Of a stretch of DNA of 64,000 nt, positions 44,444 through 52,591 are shown one piece after another. This DNA comes from Pseudooceanicola atlanticus (GTDB lineage: Bacteria; Pseudomonadota; Alphaproteobacteria; Rhodobacterales; Rhodobacteraceae): NCBI RefSeq assembly GCF_000768315.1, contig NZ_AQQX01000012.1, positions 43,713 to 107,712 of the forward strand, read 5' to 3'. The position numbers and the translations under genes were made by a program. Position 1 is the stretch's first letter. Every line of letters begins with the position of its first letter. The notes beneath the pieces were generated by a model, which was not told where the DNA came from, made no database searches, and saw only the letters and a program-made list of their open reading frames with translations.

Positions 44444-45651
44444 AGCGCGCGCCCTCCCTCCAATCTTACGAGCCCAGCCTCACATAGGGCAGCGATCCGC
44501 TTATCGTTAAAACCAAGATCACGCAGAATGCTTTGGCTGTCTGCGCTAGGCGGTCGTCCCAGCCAACGAAGCTGACCGGGCGTCGCGCTGAGATGAGGGA
44601 CCGGACCAATGACCTGGGTCTGTTCGCCGTCGACCGACACGATGTCCCCACGATGGCGTATCTGCTCGTTCGTCATGATCTCTTCGACGCTCAACACACG
44701 CGAGGCAACCGCATCATGGCGGGCGAATACCGCTTCCACTTCCTTAGCCGTGTGCTGCGTGACGAAATCATTGATCGCGTCAAAGACCACCGTCATGTGC
44801 CGCGACATCTCGCCCAATGTCGCGAACCGCGGGTCATCGGCGAGGGCATCGCCTCCGACCGCCCGCAACAGGCGCTGCGCGGTTTCCGCGCTCCCTGCCG
44901 AAACGCTCAGCCACACCCCATCGGACGTTCGGAACATCCCCCCCGGAGCAAAGTCCATCGGCTGGCGCAGCCCATTGCGTCGCGGCGAGAGGTTCGCGCC
45001 AGTCAATGCGGGAACAGGATAATCCATCAACCGAAGCAGGGCCTCGAATACTGCAATATCGACGACCTGACCGCGTGCTATCCCCTTTTCGCGAGCAAAT
45101 AGCGCGATCATGATTCCCAAAGCGCCCATTAGCCCTGTCGTGCTGTCAGCCGCCGGAAAGCCGGGGTGCATCGGCGGCCCGTCGGGAAAACCGGTCAGAT
45201 GCGCTAATCCACTCATGGCCTCCGCAGCACGCCCAAACGCTGGCAGGTCGCGCATCGGACCGTCCTGTCCGTAACCTGAAACCCGCAAGACAACCAAGTC
45301 CGGGTTCCAATCGTGCAAGACGTCTGGCCCAACACCGGCACGTTCCAGCACACCCGGTCGGAAATTCTCGATCAGCACGTCGGCATCTTCGACCAACTTT
45401 CGCAGGATGTCCCGGCCCTCGTCGGACTTCCAGTCCAGACCTAGTGTTTTCTTGTTACGGCCCAAAGTCTTCCACCAGACGCCCACCCCATCCTCTGCCT
45501 TGGGTCCAAGGTCGCGCATCATATCCGTCCGGTTGGGGGCTTCGATCTTGATGACATCTGCACCAAAATCCGAGAGTAAAGCTGCCGCAAGTGGTCCGGC
45601 AATTACGTGACCAAGTTCTATAATCTTCAGTTGATCAAGGGGTCCAGACAT
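44440..45651 (-). CDS. Family III CoA-transferase-like protein lacking the usual Asp
   Basis: CaiB/BaiF-family protein of 403 aa. LKIIELGHVIAGPLAAALLSDFG, VLIENFRPGVLERAGVG and GFPDGPPMHPGFPAAD are standard. At the catalytic Asp site, found as PAMD, HDL, YDL or FDD in the other four family members here, this protein reads PAFGRAAEAMSG, Gly near residue 140. This is a recurrent subgroup, so it may use another residue or have another role. ATG 45651 begins the conserved N-terminus; a diverged operator is 24 bases upstream. Confidence 0.88.
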   Translation of the reverse strand: MSGPLDQLKIIELGHVIAGPLAAALLSDFGADVIKIEAPNRTDMMRDLGPKAEDGVGVWWKTLGRNKKTLGLDWKSDEGRDILRKLVEDADVLIENFRPGVLERAGVGPDVLHDWNPDLVVLRVSGYGQDGPMRDLPAFGRAAEAMSGLAHLTGFPDGPPMHPGFPAADSTTGLMGALGIMIALFAREKGIARGQVVDIAVFEALLRLMDYPVPALTGANLSPRRNGLRQPMDFAPGGMFRTSDGVWLSVSAGSAETAQRLLRAVGGDALADDPRFATLGEMSRHMTVVFDAINDFVTQHTAKEVEAVFARHDAVASRVLSVEEIMTNEQIRHRGDIVSVDGEQTQVIGPVPHLSATPGQLRWLGRPPSADSQSILRDLGFNDKRIAALCEAGLVRLEGGRAL

Positions 45652-45675
45652 CTGCACTTTCGACTTTGCTAATTT

Positions 45676-45691
45676 TCTAATGATTGTTCGA
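45676..45691 (-). promoter_or_regulatory. Diverged regulon operator TCTAATG-AT-TGTTCGA
   Basis: Three differences from TCTAACA-NN-TGTTAGA (two in the left arm, one in the right), 24 bases upstream of the CoA-transferase ATG at 45651 and just before the IS66 remnant. Confidence 0.5.
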
Positions 45692-45735
45692 TTCCTAGCA
45701 AAGGCGAAGTCGGACCTCAAGATTCAAAGGTAATC

Positions 45736-46146
45736 ACCTCCCCGAAAACGTAACCGCCCGGTTGTTACCATGGATCAGATCATTGGCGTCCTGTTCCATG
45801 GAAGCGGTTCGTTGAGCGGGTTGGTCATGTGATTGTGGATGCGGTCGAGGATTTCGGCCAGCCAGGCTGGCGGATAGAGGCCGTTCATCTTGGCTGTCTC
45901 GACAAGGGACATCGCCCAGGACAGCGTTTCGCCACCGCTGTCGGAGCCTGCAAAAAGCCAGTTCTTTCGCCCGACGCTGATCGGGCGCATGACGCGCTCG
46001 GCGGTGTTGTCGATGCCGACGCGGCCATCTCCAAGGAAGAGCTCGAATGACGGCCAGCAGCTGAGACCATAGCGGAAGGCCTTCGCGAGATCGCCCTTGC
46101 CGGGAATGCGTCGCAGTTGGGCCTCGGTCCATGCCTTGAAGGCCTA
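45736..46146 (-). pseudogene. IS66-family transposase (TnpC) C-terminal remnant
   Basis: On the minus strand one frame reads from an in-frame TAG at 46144-46146 to TGA at 45775 and encodes the IS66 transposase C-terminus: LRRIPGKGDLAKAFRYG, then GRVGIDNTAERVMRPISVGRKNWLFAGSD and a final ETAKMNGLYPPAWLAEIL. Only about 120 residues of a protein of over 500 remain, and no upstream part is in the window. The GTAACCGCCCGGTTGTTAC segment at about 45751-45769 resembles an IS66 end. It lies 85-125 bases upstream of the CoA-transferase start, so the island edge has been remodelled. Confidence 0.8.
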
Positions 46147-46207
46147 GACCATGGAGCGGGAGTGCGCCTGGCGTGCTGCCAGCCGCAGTTCCGCTGTCTT
46201 TTTTGCC

Positions 46208-46384
46208 CACCCGAACTATGGCCTGCCGTGCGTTCTTTCAGGCCTGTGGGACGAAGCGCTCGTCTTTGGCGGCACCGAAGTGGCTCCGACATTCGGCGGT
46301 TTTCTCGAAGGCGCGCTTGAGGCGACGGAACATGCCTACACCGTCCTTAAGACGGGTCGAGGGCGCTCAGAGAAACGCTTATAA
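46208..46384 (+). pseudogene. C-terminal fragment of a flavin amine oxidase
   Basis: About 58 residues matching the extreme C-terminus of FAD-dependent monoamine/putrescine oxidases: HPNYGLP, LSGLWDEALVFGGTEVAPTF and GGFLEGALEATEHA, the last forming the flavin-contacting GG(Y/F)LEGA motif. The rest of the gene is missing; upstream sequence to 46147 is unrelated and unassigned. It is a relic left between the IS66 remnant and the RND operon. Confidence 0.6.
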
Positions 46385-46396
46385 CTGCATCTGCGT

Positions 46397-49300
46397 TCAG
46401 GCTGTCGCTGGGGAACCTGAAGGAGCGGTTTCTTGTTTAGGCGGCTTGATCAAGAAAAACAGCGCATACAATACCGGCACCGCGACCAGTGTCAGGATCG
46501 AGGCGAACGCGAGGCCACCCATGACTGTGACAGCCATCGATGCGAAGAAGGCGTCTGATATGAGCGGAATCATACCGAAAATCGTTGTGCCCGCAGCCAG
46601 CGCGACGGGCCTCAAACGGCTGACCGAGCCATCGATCAACGCCTGATAGTCCTCGACACCTTCGGCGCGTTGCTGATCGATTTCTTCCACCAGCACAATG
46701 GCATTCTTCATCAGCATCCCGGAAAGGGACAAGAAGCCGAGAAGCGCCGTGAACGTGAACGGTAGCCCAGTGAACAGCAGACCAAGAACCATCCCCGTGA
46801 CCGACATCGGAACCACGAGCCACAGGATCAGTGGCTGGCGCACTTTGTTGAACATCAGGATCGAAATTGTCAGCATTACCAGAAAGCCCAAGGGAAGCTG
46901 TTTGCCGAGACTTGCCTGCGCTTCTCCAGCGCTTTCGAACTCGCCACCCCATTCCATCGTGTAGCCTTCGGGAAGCCGAATGGCTTCGATATCAGAGCGG
47001 ACACTGCGAAAGGCCTCATCTGCTGTCAGGTCGCCGCCTGCGCCGCCGAGGACCGTTATCGTACGCTCACGGTCGCGGCGGTGGATAAGGGCCTCGACGA
47101 GGCGGGGCTCAAAGCCGGAGACGAGGTTGGCCATCGGCACATAGCCATTTGCACCCGGCGACCAGACGGAGAGATCGCGCAAACGATCCAGCCCGTCGCG
47201 CTCGACCTCGGGAAGCCGCAGATACATCGGGATTTCGGCATCGCCTTCGCGCAGGGTGCCGACCCGCAGGCCCGAGGTGCCGTATTGCACGGTGTCGGCG
47301 ATCGAAGCGCGAGTCGCACCGGCCAACCGCATGCGAGCCTCGTCGACGATGGGTTCGACGAGAATTTCGCGCTGCCGCCAGTCTGTGCGCGGGTTTGTGA
47401 TCGTGCCGGCCTCGTCGAAGATCGCAAGCGCGTTATCCGATAGCTGCCGAAGGACCACCGGATCGGGTCCGGAAAATCGCACGGCGACATCGGCCCCGGC
47501 AGGAGGACCGAAGACGATCTCCTCGACGCGGATAAGAGGATTGGAGAATTGCGCCGGCAGTTCGCGATTGAGACGCGCCGCAACATCGGGGATGAGTGTG
47601 GCATCGGTCGCACGCACGATCAGCTGACCGTAGCTCGCATCGGCCTGCTCAGGGTTGTAGGTCAGCATGAAGCGGCTGGCCCCTCGCCCGACAAGCGTCG
47701 TCACGTCTGTCACGATCTCCTCGCCTAAGATGATCGCCTCCAGCCGAGCGATTTCTTCATTCGTGACTCGAATGTCCGTGCCTTGCGGCATCTGGAATTC
47801 GACGTAGAATATCGGTGTGTTCGACGCCGGAAAAAAAGCCTGCTTGACCTGGCCGAAGGCCATGACCGACCAGACCGTGATTCCGGCGATCGTCAGGACG
47901 ACGAGCACGCGGGCGCGCAGCGCCATCCAGAGGAAACCGCGATAGGCCGAATAGATGAGGCCGCCATAGGGATCCTTGGAAATGTCTTTCGGTGCCCTCA
48001 GAAGAAGCTTCCCGAGATAGGGTGTGACGGTTACGGCGAGGATCCAGCTCATCAGCAACGAAATCGCGATAACCGCGAACAGCGAGAACAGAAATTCGCC
48101 GGTGGCATCTGGCGACAATCCAATTCCAGAGAACGCCATGATCCCGATCACGGTGGCCCCAAGCAGAGGAAACGATGTCGCGGTCTCGGTATCGGCGGCG
48201 GCGTCTTCGGCGGACTTGCCCCGCGCCATGCCAATCAGCATGCCTTCGGCGATCACGATGGCGTTGTCGACCAGCATACCCATGGCGATGATCAGTGCCC
48301 CGAGACTGATCCGTTCCATCTCGATGCCGAAGACAGACATGAAAAACAGCGTGGAAAACACCGTTAGGCCCAGGGTGGCACCCACGACCAAACCCGCGCG
48401 CCAACCCATGGTCAGCATCAGCGCCCCGATGACGATGGCCACGGATTGACCGAGGCCGACGAGAAAGCTCGAGACCGCTTCGTCGACGACCTTATGCTGT
48501 TCATAGATCGGTACGATCTCGACGCCGTCCGGCAATTCGGTCTTCAGCTGGTCCAGCCGTGCCTCGACCGATCTGCCGACCTCGACAACGTTGCGGTCCA
48601 CGAGCGCCGAGACCCCGAGGGTGAAGGCCCGCGTGCCATTGTGACGCACGATCTGGCTCGGCCGCTCTGTCTCCTCTCGGACCACGCGAGCGATGTCGTA
48701 GAGCGCAATCTGCCCGACCTCTCCGGGGGCGCCGAGCCGCAGCGCCTCTATGCCCTCGACGCTGACATAACCCGGCGGAACGGACACGCCCAGCCGAGAC
48801 AGCCCTTCGCTGATCTCGCCGTTGGAGAAAACCTGGTTTTCGTCGGCGATGATACCGAGGATCTGGTCCGGTGGCAGGCCCAGTTCGGTCAGGCGCGCCG
48901 AAGGGATCGAAATGATGATCTCCTCTTCAGCCAGCCCCTGAACCTCGATCTTGGCCACCCCGTCGACGGTGACAAAGCCGCGCCGCAGTTTAGTCGCGAG
49001 GTCTCGCTGTTCCGAGGCGCTCAACCCATCGGCCGTCACAGCGTAGAACATGCCGTAGACGTCGCCGAAATCGTCATTGATGATCGGAGACTGCGCACCG
49101 GAGGGGAGCTCTCTTTCGATGTCGCGGATGCGGCGGCGCATTTCGTCCCAGACCTGTGGGATCTCGTCGGGCCCATAGGTCATCTCGATCTCGACCGTGA
49201 TCTGGGCCATGCCCGGCATGGATTTCGATTCCACCCGGTCGAGCTGCTTCATCTGTTGGAGTGCGCTTTCCACGACATCGGTGACTTCCTCTTCCACCTC

Positions 49301-49477
49301 CATCGCCGTCGCGCCCGGATAGGGCACGAAAACGAGCGCCGTCTTGAGCGTGAAACTCGGGTCTTCGAGGCGTCCGACCGTGTTCAGCCCCCACAAACCG
49401 CCGAGAAGGCAAAAGATAATTGCCAGCCAAACGGCGACCGGACGTCGGATGCTTGCGCGGGAAATACTCATTGTCAT
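46397..49477 (-). CDS. RND efflux transporter inner-membrane pump
   Basis: Proton-driven RND pump of 1026 aa (AcrB/HAE-type superfamily). N-terminal helix (about residues 11-31), first periplasmic loop with VFVPYPGATAMEVEEEVTDV, the second membrane block with GALIIAMGMLVDNAIVIAEG (conserved Asp of the proton relay), and the C-terminal GLLFTGLPFTFTALLGFLSLSGMLMKNAIVLVEEID repeat are visible in order. Full length. No strong RBS before ATG 49477, 27 bases after the adaptor stop, so coupling is likely. Needs the adaptor next to it and an outer-membrane channel not found here. Confidence 0.95.
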   Translation of the reverse strand: MTMSISRASIRRPVAVWLAIIFCLLGGLWGLNTVGRLEDPSFTLKTALVFVPYPGATAMEVEEEVTDVVESALQQMKQLDRVESKSMPGMAQITVEIEMTYGPDEIPQVWDEMRRRIRDIERELPSGAQSPIINDDFGDVYGMFYAVTADGLSASEQRDLATKLRRGFVTVDGVAKIEVQGLAEEEIIISIPSARLTELGLPPDQILGIIADENQVFSNGEISEGLSRLGVSVPPGYVSVEGIEALRLGAPGEVGQIALYDIARVVREETERPSQIVRHNGTRAFTLGVSALVDRNVVEVGRSVEARLDQLKTELPDGVEIVPIYEQHKVVDEAVSSFLVGLGQSVAIVIGALMLTMGWRAGLVVGATLGLTVFSTLFFMSVFGIEMERISLGALIIAMGMLVDNAIVIAEGMLIGMARGKSAEDAAADTETATSFPLLGATVIGIMAFSGIGLSPDATGEFLFSLFAVIAISLLMSWILAVTVTPYLGKLLLRAPKDISKDPYGGLIYSAYRGFLWMALRARVLVVLTIAGITVWSVMAFGQVKQAFFPASNTPIFYVEFQMPQGTDIRVTNEEIARLEAIILGEEIVTDVTTLVGRGASRFMLTYNPEQADASYGQLIVRATDATLIPDVAARLNRELPAQFSNPLIRVEEIVFGPPAGADVAVRFSGPDPVVLRQLSDNALAIFDEAGTITNPRTDWRQREILVEPIVDEARMRLAGATRASIADTVQYGTSGLRVGTLREGDAEIPMYLRLPEVERDGLDRLRDLSVWSPGANGYVPMANLVSGFEPRLVEALIHRRDRERTITVLGGAGGDLTADEAFRSVRSDIEAIRLPEGYTMEWGGEFESAGEAQASLGKQLPLGFLVMLTISILMFNKVRQPLILWLVVPMSVTGMVLGLLFTGLPFTFTALLGFLSLSGMLMKNAIVLVEEIDQQRAEGVEDYQALIDGSVSRLRPVALAAGTTIFGMIPLISDAFFASMAVTVMGGLAFASILTLVAVPVLYALFFLIKPPKQETAPSGSPATA

Positions 49478-49504
49478 GGTTTCGGTTTTCCGGTCCAGGA
49501 TCGT

Positions 49505-50653
49505 TCAGAGGCCGCGAACCGCGACTGTTTCGTTTTCCTTCAGGCGCCACCACCCGCCGGACACAACCAGTTCGTCTCCGGAGAGCCCCTCAAGCACGAC
49601 GATTTCGTCGTCGTTCGGCAGCCCCAGGCGGATCGTCTTACGGGACACCCGGCCGGTCCCCTCGTCATACAGCCAGATGGACGGCTCGCTCCGGCTCGTC
49701 GTGTCGATCGCTGAGACCGGGACGACTACCAACCGCGATTGCGCACCCTCCGCGGCGGCGGCTACGCGCACATTCGCCGTCATTCCGGGCAGCAATCTCG
49801 GGTCGATGGCGCCCTCGATTGCAAGCTCGAAGTCATAGGTTTGGGCTGTGGGGTCTGCATCGGTCACGAATGTCCGCAGATACAGAGTTGCGTCATATCC
49901 CGGCACAGCGGGGAAAGAGGCGGTTACCCTGAATGCATCGGGCTGGGCCCGTGCGATCGCGGCGAGTTCCTCGGGCAGCGAAATCCGCACCCGCATTTCA
50001 CTGATGTCCTGCAACCTGGCAATCGGAGCCGCAGGGGTGACGTTCGAAAACTCCTCCAGAAAGATGCGCGCGACAATGGCCTCGAAGGGCGCCGCGATCG
50101 TGGCTTGAGCCAGACGACGCTTCGCTTCACGGAGGGCGACTTCTGCCTGGGCAAGCTGCGCGCGGTTCGTTTCAAGTCGGGCGTCGGTCGCCACCCCCCT
50201 CTCGGTCAGACTCAACGCACGATCGTATTCGGATTTTGCGAGGTCGAAAGAGGCCTGTGCCCGGTCCAGAGCCAATTCGAAATCGACCGGGTCGAGCGCG
50301 GCGATTAAATCGCCTTTCTCGACCCGAGTCCCAGCATCTACCGCGAGGTCGGAAAGCTGACCCGAAACCTGAAAGGCAATATCCACGGTCCGGGCGGGCT
50401 CCACGCGGCCTGCCAGGCTGCGCGCCCTATCGCTATCGCGAAGCTCGGCACGCGATACTTCGACCGTGACCGGTTGGGCCATGTCTTGCTCGGCGCTCCC
50501 TTGCGCATCGGCACCGGAAACCTCATCCGTAGTCTGCGCGAAGACCTTGGATGCGAGGTTCGGGCCGAATTGCACGAGAAGGACAATGGCGAGAAGGAGG
50601 GCGACCAATCCGGCGACACCTCCTCGGAAGTATCTGGTTCTATTCGAGCTCAT
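49505..50653 (-). CDS. RND efflux periplasmic adaptor (membrane fusion protein)
   Basis: HlyD/MexA-type adaptor of 382 aa linking the RND pump to an outer-membrane channel. One N-terminal membrane anchor (about residues 12-32), the lipoyl half-motifs VDIAFQVSGQLSDLAVDAGTRVEKGD and TIAAPFEAIVARIF, a coiled-coil hairpin between them (DRAQASFDLAKSEYDRALSL region), then beta-barrel domains. ATG 50653 lies within the 3' end of the TetR gene (14-base overlap), giving a regulator-adaptor-pump operon. Confidence 0.94.
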   Translation of the reverse strand: MSSNRTRYFRGGVAGLVALLLAIVLLVQFGPNLASKVFAQTTDEVSGADAQGSAEQDMAQPVTVEVSRAELRDSDRARSLAGRVEPARTVDIAFQVSGQLSDLAVDAGTRVEKGDLIAALDPVDFELALDRAQASFDLAKSEYDRALSLTERGVATDARLETNRAQLAQAEVALREAKRRLAQATIAAPFEAIVARIFLEEFSNVTPAAPIARLQDISEMRVRISLPEELAAIARAQPDAFRVTASFPAVPGYDATLYLRTFVTDADPTAQTYDFELAIEGAIDPRLLPGMTANVRVAAAAEGAQSRLVVVPVSAIDTTSRSEPSIWLYDEGTGRVSRKTIRLGLPNDDEIVVLEGLSGDELVVSGGWWRLKENETVAVRGL

Positions 50654-51191
50654 CGATCATGTCCTTGAATCTGTCGATGGTGGCGTCTTGCTGATCGGCA
50701 TCACCATCCGCGAGGCGAAGGAGCCTCTGGAAACGAAGACCCTGGATCGCCAAAAAGAGAACCATCGCCGCAGTGTCGTCCTGCGCGTCCGAACGGATGC
50801 GCTCGACATCACGGGACAGTTCTTTTCTCAGCGGGTCCAGAAGATTCGGATCCGACGCCGAAACCGCGAGAATAGCCATCGAAAGGTCATCATCGGTGCT
50901 TCCGGCTTGCAGAACTGTCTCGAGATGACCGCGCAGGGTGCGGGAACTGTGCCCTTCCGGGACCGACGCCAGACGTTCGCGGTGCTCCGCGAGCATTTCG
51001 TCGAGCAGCCCGGCCAGAAGCGCTTTCTTGGTGGGGAAGTTGTACAACACCCCACCCTTGCTGAGGCCGGATTCCCGAGCGACGGCGTCGATCGTGATCT
51101 TTCCCGCGCCTTCTCGCAGCGCAATCGCCCGCGCAGCGCCGAGAATCTTCGGCGAGGCGTTCTTCGGTTGCTTTTCCACTTGTGCAGTCAC
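50640..51191 (-). CDS. TetR/AcrR-family regulator of the RND operon, GTG start
   Basis: TetR regulator of 183 aa. The N-terminal helix-turn-helix is TIDAVARESGLSKGGVLYNFPTKKALLAGLL (about residues 33-63); the C-terminal ligand domain resembles the TetR_C group following SKGGVLYNF-type heads. Starts at GTG 51191, with a 14-base imperfect palindrome only six bases upstream and no clear Shine-Dalgarno, so repressor binding would block its own promoter. It overlaps the adaptor gene, so it probably represses adaptor and pump as well. Confidence 0.92.
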   Translation of the reverse strand: MTAQVEKQPKNASPKILGAARAIALREGAGKITIDAVARESGLSKGGVLYNFPTKKALLAGLLDEMLAEHRERLASVPEGHSSRTLRGHLETVLQAGSTDDDLSMAILAVSASDPNLLDPLRKELSRDVERIRSDAQDDTAAMVLFLAIQGLRFQRLLRLADGDADQQDATIDRFKDMIDELE

Positions 51192-51196
51192 CCTGT

Positions 51197-51210
51197 ACCG
51201 TCCGGTCGGT
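51197..51210 (-). promoter_or_regulatory. TetR operator candidate ACCGTCCGGTCGGT
   Basis: Fourteen-base inverted repeat with six of seven base pairs, directly upstream of the GTG of the first TetR gene. CTGTACCGTC at its left side recurs at the second TetR promoter (51912-51935). Confidence 0.65.
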
Positions 51211-51258
51211 TAAGTCATTGGGCGAGCTAATGCGCTGCCCCGTATTTGGCAAGCGAGC

Positions 51259-51867
51259 TCAATCTGAAAATTTGTCTCTGTGGCCGCTACCGTAAAGTCG
51301 CAGGAATGCAGCGACCGCTTCGCGCGCATGTTGCTCGCGGTGGACAGCTCGTTTCACTGCGAGAAGGCGCGGCATAAGTAGCCCCGAAACGCAAAGGTGT
51401 ATGAAGTGATCGGACGCGCGCCGGTCGTCATCGACATCGAGCGCGCCTTCGCGCGTAAGGCGCTCCAGAATCCTACCGACGAGTTCGCGAGCAGGTTTCG
51501 GGCCTGCGCGAAAATAAACCTCACCCACTTCGGGCAGTGCCTCGGAGGCGCCAACGCACGTTCGCAGGAGACGGATGTAGGTGTCGTCCAAGGTGAGGTC
51601 GACCATGCGAAGGGCGAGTTCTTCCAACTGGGCGCGCGGCTCCAAAGACGCGATCAAGGGCCGGAGGATTTCGTCCGCAAGCCGACCGCATTCGGATTCA
51701 ACCACGCTCAGGAACAGTTGCTCCTTGGTCGGGTAATACGAATACATGGTTGCCTTCGACACTTTTCCTTCAGCGGCAATCGCATCGACCGTGGCTCCTT
51801 CGTAACCGCATCGGAAGAAAACCTCGCGCGCACCAATCATGACGTCGGCCATTTTTCTCACGGGCAT
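51259..51867 (-). CDS. TetR/AcrR-family regulator
   Basis: TetR regulator of 202 aa. Helix-turn-helix TVDAIAAEGKVSKATMYSYYPTKEQLFLSVV (about residues 25-55). The C-terminal domain with IRLLRTCVGASEALPEVGEVYF matches the TetR_C group common in AcrR/AefR-like proteins. Located 67 bases upstream of the first TetR gene, in the same direction, so it may be co-transcribed. A 24-base imperfect palindrome lies about 45 bases before its start. An alternative start at ATG 51852 would remove five residues. Confidence 0.92.
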   Translation of the reverse strand: MPVRKMADVMIGAREVFFRCGYEGATVDAIAAEGKVSKATMYSYYPTKEQLFLSVVESECGRLADEILRPLIASLEPRAQLEELALRMVDLTLDDTYIRLLRTCVGASEALPEVGEVYFRAGPKPARELVGRILERLTREGALDVDDDRRASDHFIHLCVSGLLMPRLLAVKRAVHREQHAREAVAAFLRLYGSGHRDKFSD

Positions 51868-51911
51868 CTCGTTCTCTCTATCCCAGGCAGGACTAGGCGG
51901 TTACAAGCTTT

Positions 51912-51935
51912 ACTGTACCGTCTAGTGAGTATAGT
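51912..51935 (-). promoter_or_regulatory. Imperfect palindrome upstream of the second TetR gene
   Basis: Twenty-four bases pairing at 8 of 12 positions (outer ACT/AGT, inner CTAG). A TATACT-like -10 box on the minus strand overlaps it. The CTGTACCGTC core equals that in the first TetR operator, so both promoters may answer the same protein. Confidence 0.55.
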
Positions 51936-51986
51936 AGATAGAAGTTGATTTAGCAGCAAAGCGTAAAGCTGTGCGGATCTACCCCA

Positions 51987-52010
51987 CCAAGCGCCGCTTG
52001 GCGGCTTTTT
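51987..52010 (+). other. Terminator-like palindrome in an intergenic gap
   Basis: CCAAGCG-C-CGCTTGG (51987-52001), whose right half also folds as GCCGC-TTG-GCGGC followed by five T. It looks like a plus-strand terminator, but no plus-strand gene lies upstream within the window's nearby sequence, so it may be a relic. The rest of 51868-52104 holds the TetR promoter and no gene. Confidence 0.35.
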
Positions 52011-52071
52011 CTAGCGCCGTTTTCAATTCGTCATGAGCTTCGGGTCTGATTCTGCCTGAGTTGTTCTCGGG

Positions 52072-52088
52072 CGCGGGATTATCCCGCG
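52072..52088 (-). terminator. Hairpin after the HxlR-type gene
   Basis: Palindrome CGCGGGAT-T-ATCCCGCG, 16 bases beyond the hxlR-type stop on the minus strand. No T-run. Weak terminator candidate. Confidence 0.4.
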
Positions 52089-52104
52089 AACAGGAGGGGT
52101 ACCG

Positions 52105-52458
52105 TCATTCTGCCGCGCTTGCGGTCCCGACAAAGGCACCCTCGGCCTCCCAGCGGCGTGCGATCGAGCCAAGCTTGTCCAGCACGCCGCGCAGTTCCGC
52201 GCCGCGCTCAGTCAGCCCGTAGGTGACAGCGGGTGGGATGGTCATGGCCTGCTCGCGCCATACAACGCCAGCATGTTCCAGCATTCTCAGCCTCTCGGTC
52301 AGGACCCGGGTGGAAATGCCGGGCACCAAACGCTTGAGCGCGCCGAAACGCTGCGGTCCCTGCTCGGACAGAACCCAGAGTATATAGATCGTCCAAGGGC
52401 CTGTGATGACACGCAGAAGCGCCTCCATCGGGCATGAGGGGGGCTGGACGCTCTTCAT
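52105..52458 (-). CDS. HxlR-family winged-helix regulator
   Basis: A 117-aa MarR-like winged-helix regulator of the HxlR family. N-terminal SCPMEALLRVITGPWTIYILWVL, recognition helix region RFGALKRLVPGISTRVLTERLRMLEHAGVV, then wing and TERGAEL. Cys9 sits where YodB/HypR-type members have a reactive Cys that senses quinones or hypochlorite. GAGGA lies upstream of ATG 52458. Divergent from the DoxX-like gene, with a perfect AAAGTAA-TTACTTT palindrome between the two, so it likely controls both. Confidence 0.92.
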   Translation of the reverse strand: MKSVQPPSCPMEALLRVITGPWTIYILWVLSEQGPQRFGALKRLVPGISTRVLTERLRMLEHAGVVWREQAMTIPPAVTYGLTERGAELRGVLDKLGSIARRWEAEGAFVGTASAAE

Positions 52459-52478
52459 CGTGGATTATCCTCGCGGTT

Positions 52479-52497
52479 AAAGTAATCTAGTTACTTT
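52479..52497. promoter_or_regulatory. HxlR operator candidate AAAGTAA-N5-TTACTTT
   Basis: Perfect inverted repeat with 7-base arms and a TCTAG centre in the divergent promoter region. Further AAGT/ACTT half-sites (AAGTGCCTACTT at about 52500, GGTACTT at about 52536) follow towards the plus-strand gene. HxlR proteins bind such TACTT-rich palindromes. Confidence 0.75.
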
Positions 52498-52591
52498 TAA
52501 GTGCCTACTTTCACGAGCGATGCAAGACACCTAAAGGTACTTAGAGCGGAAACTGCGGCTGAACAAGCCCTTGCAAACAGGGAGTGCGGTG

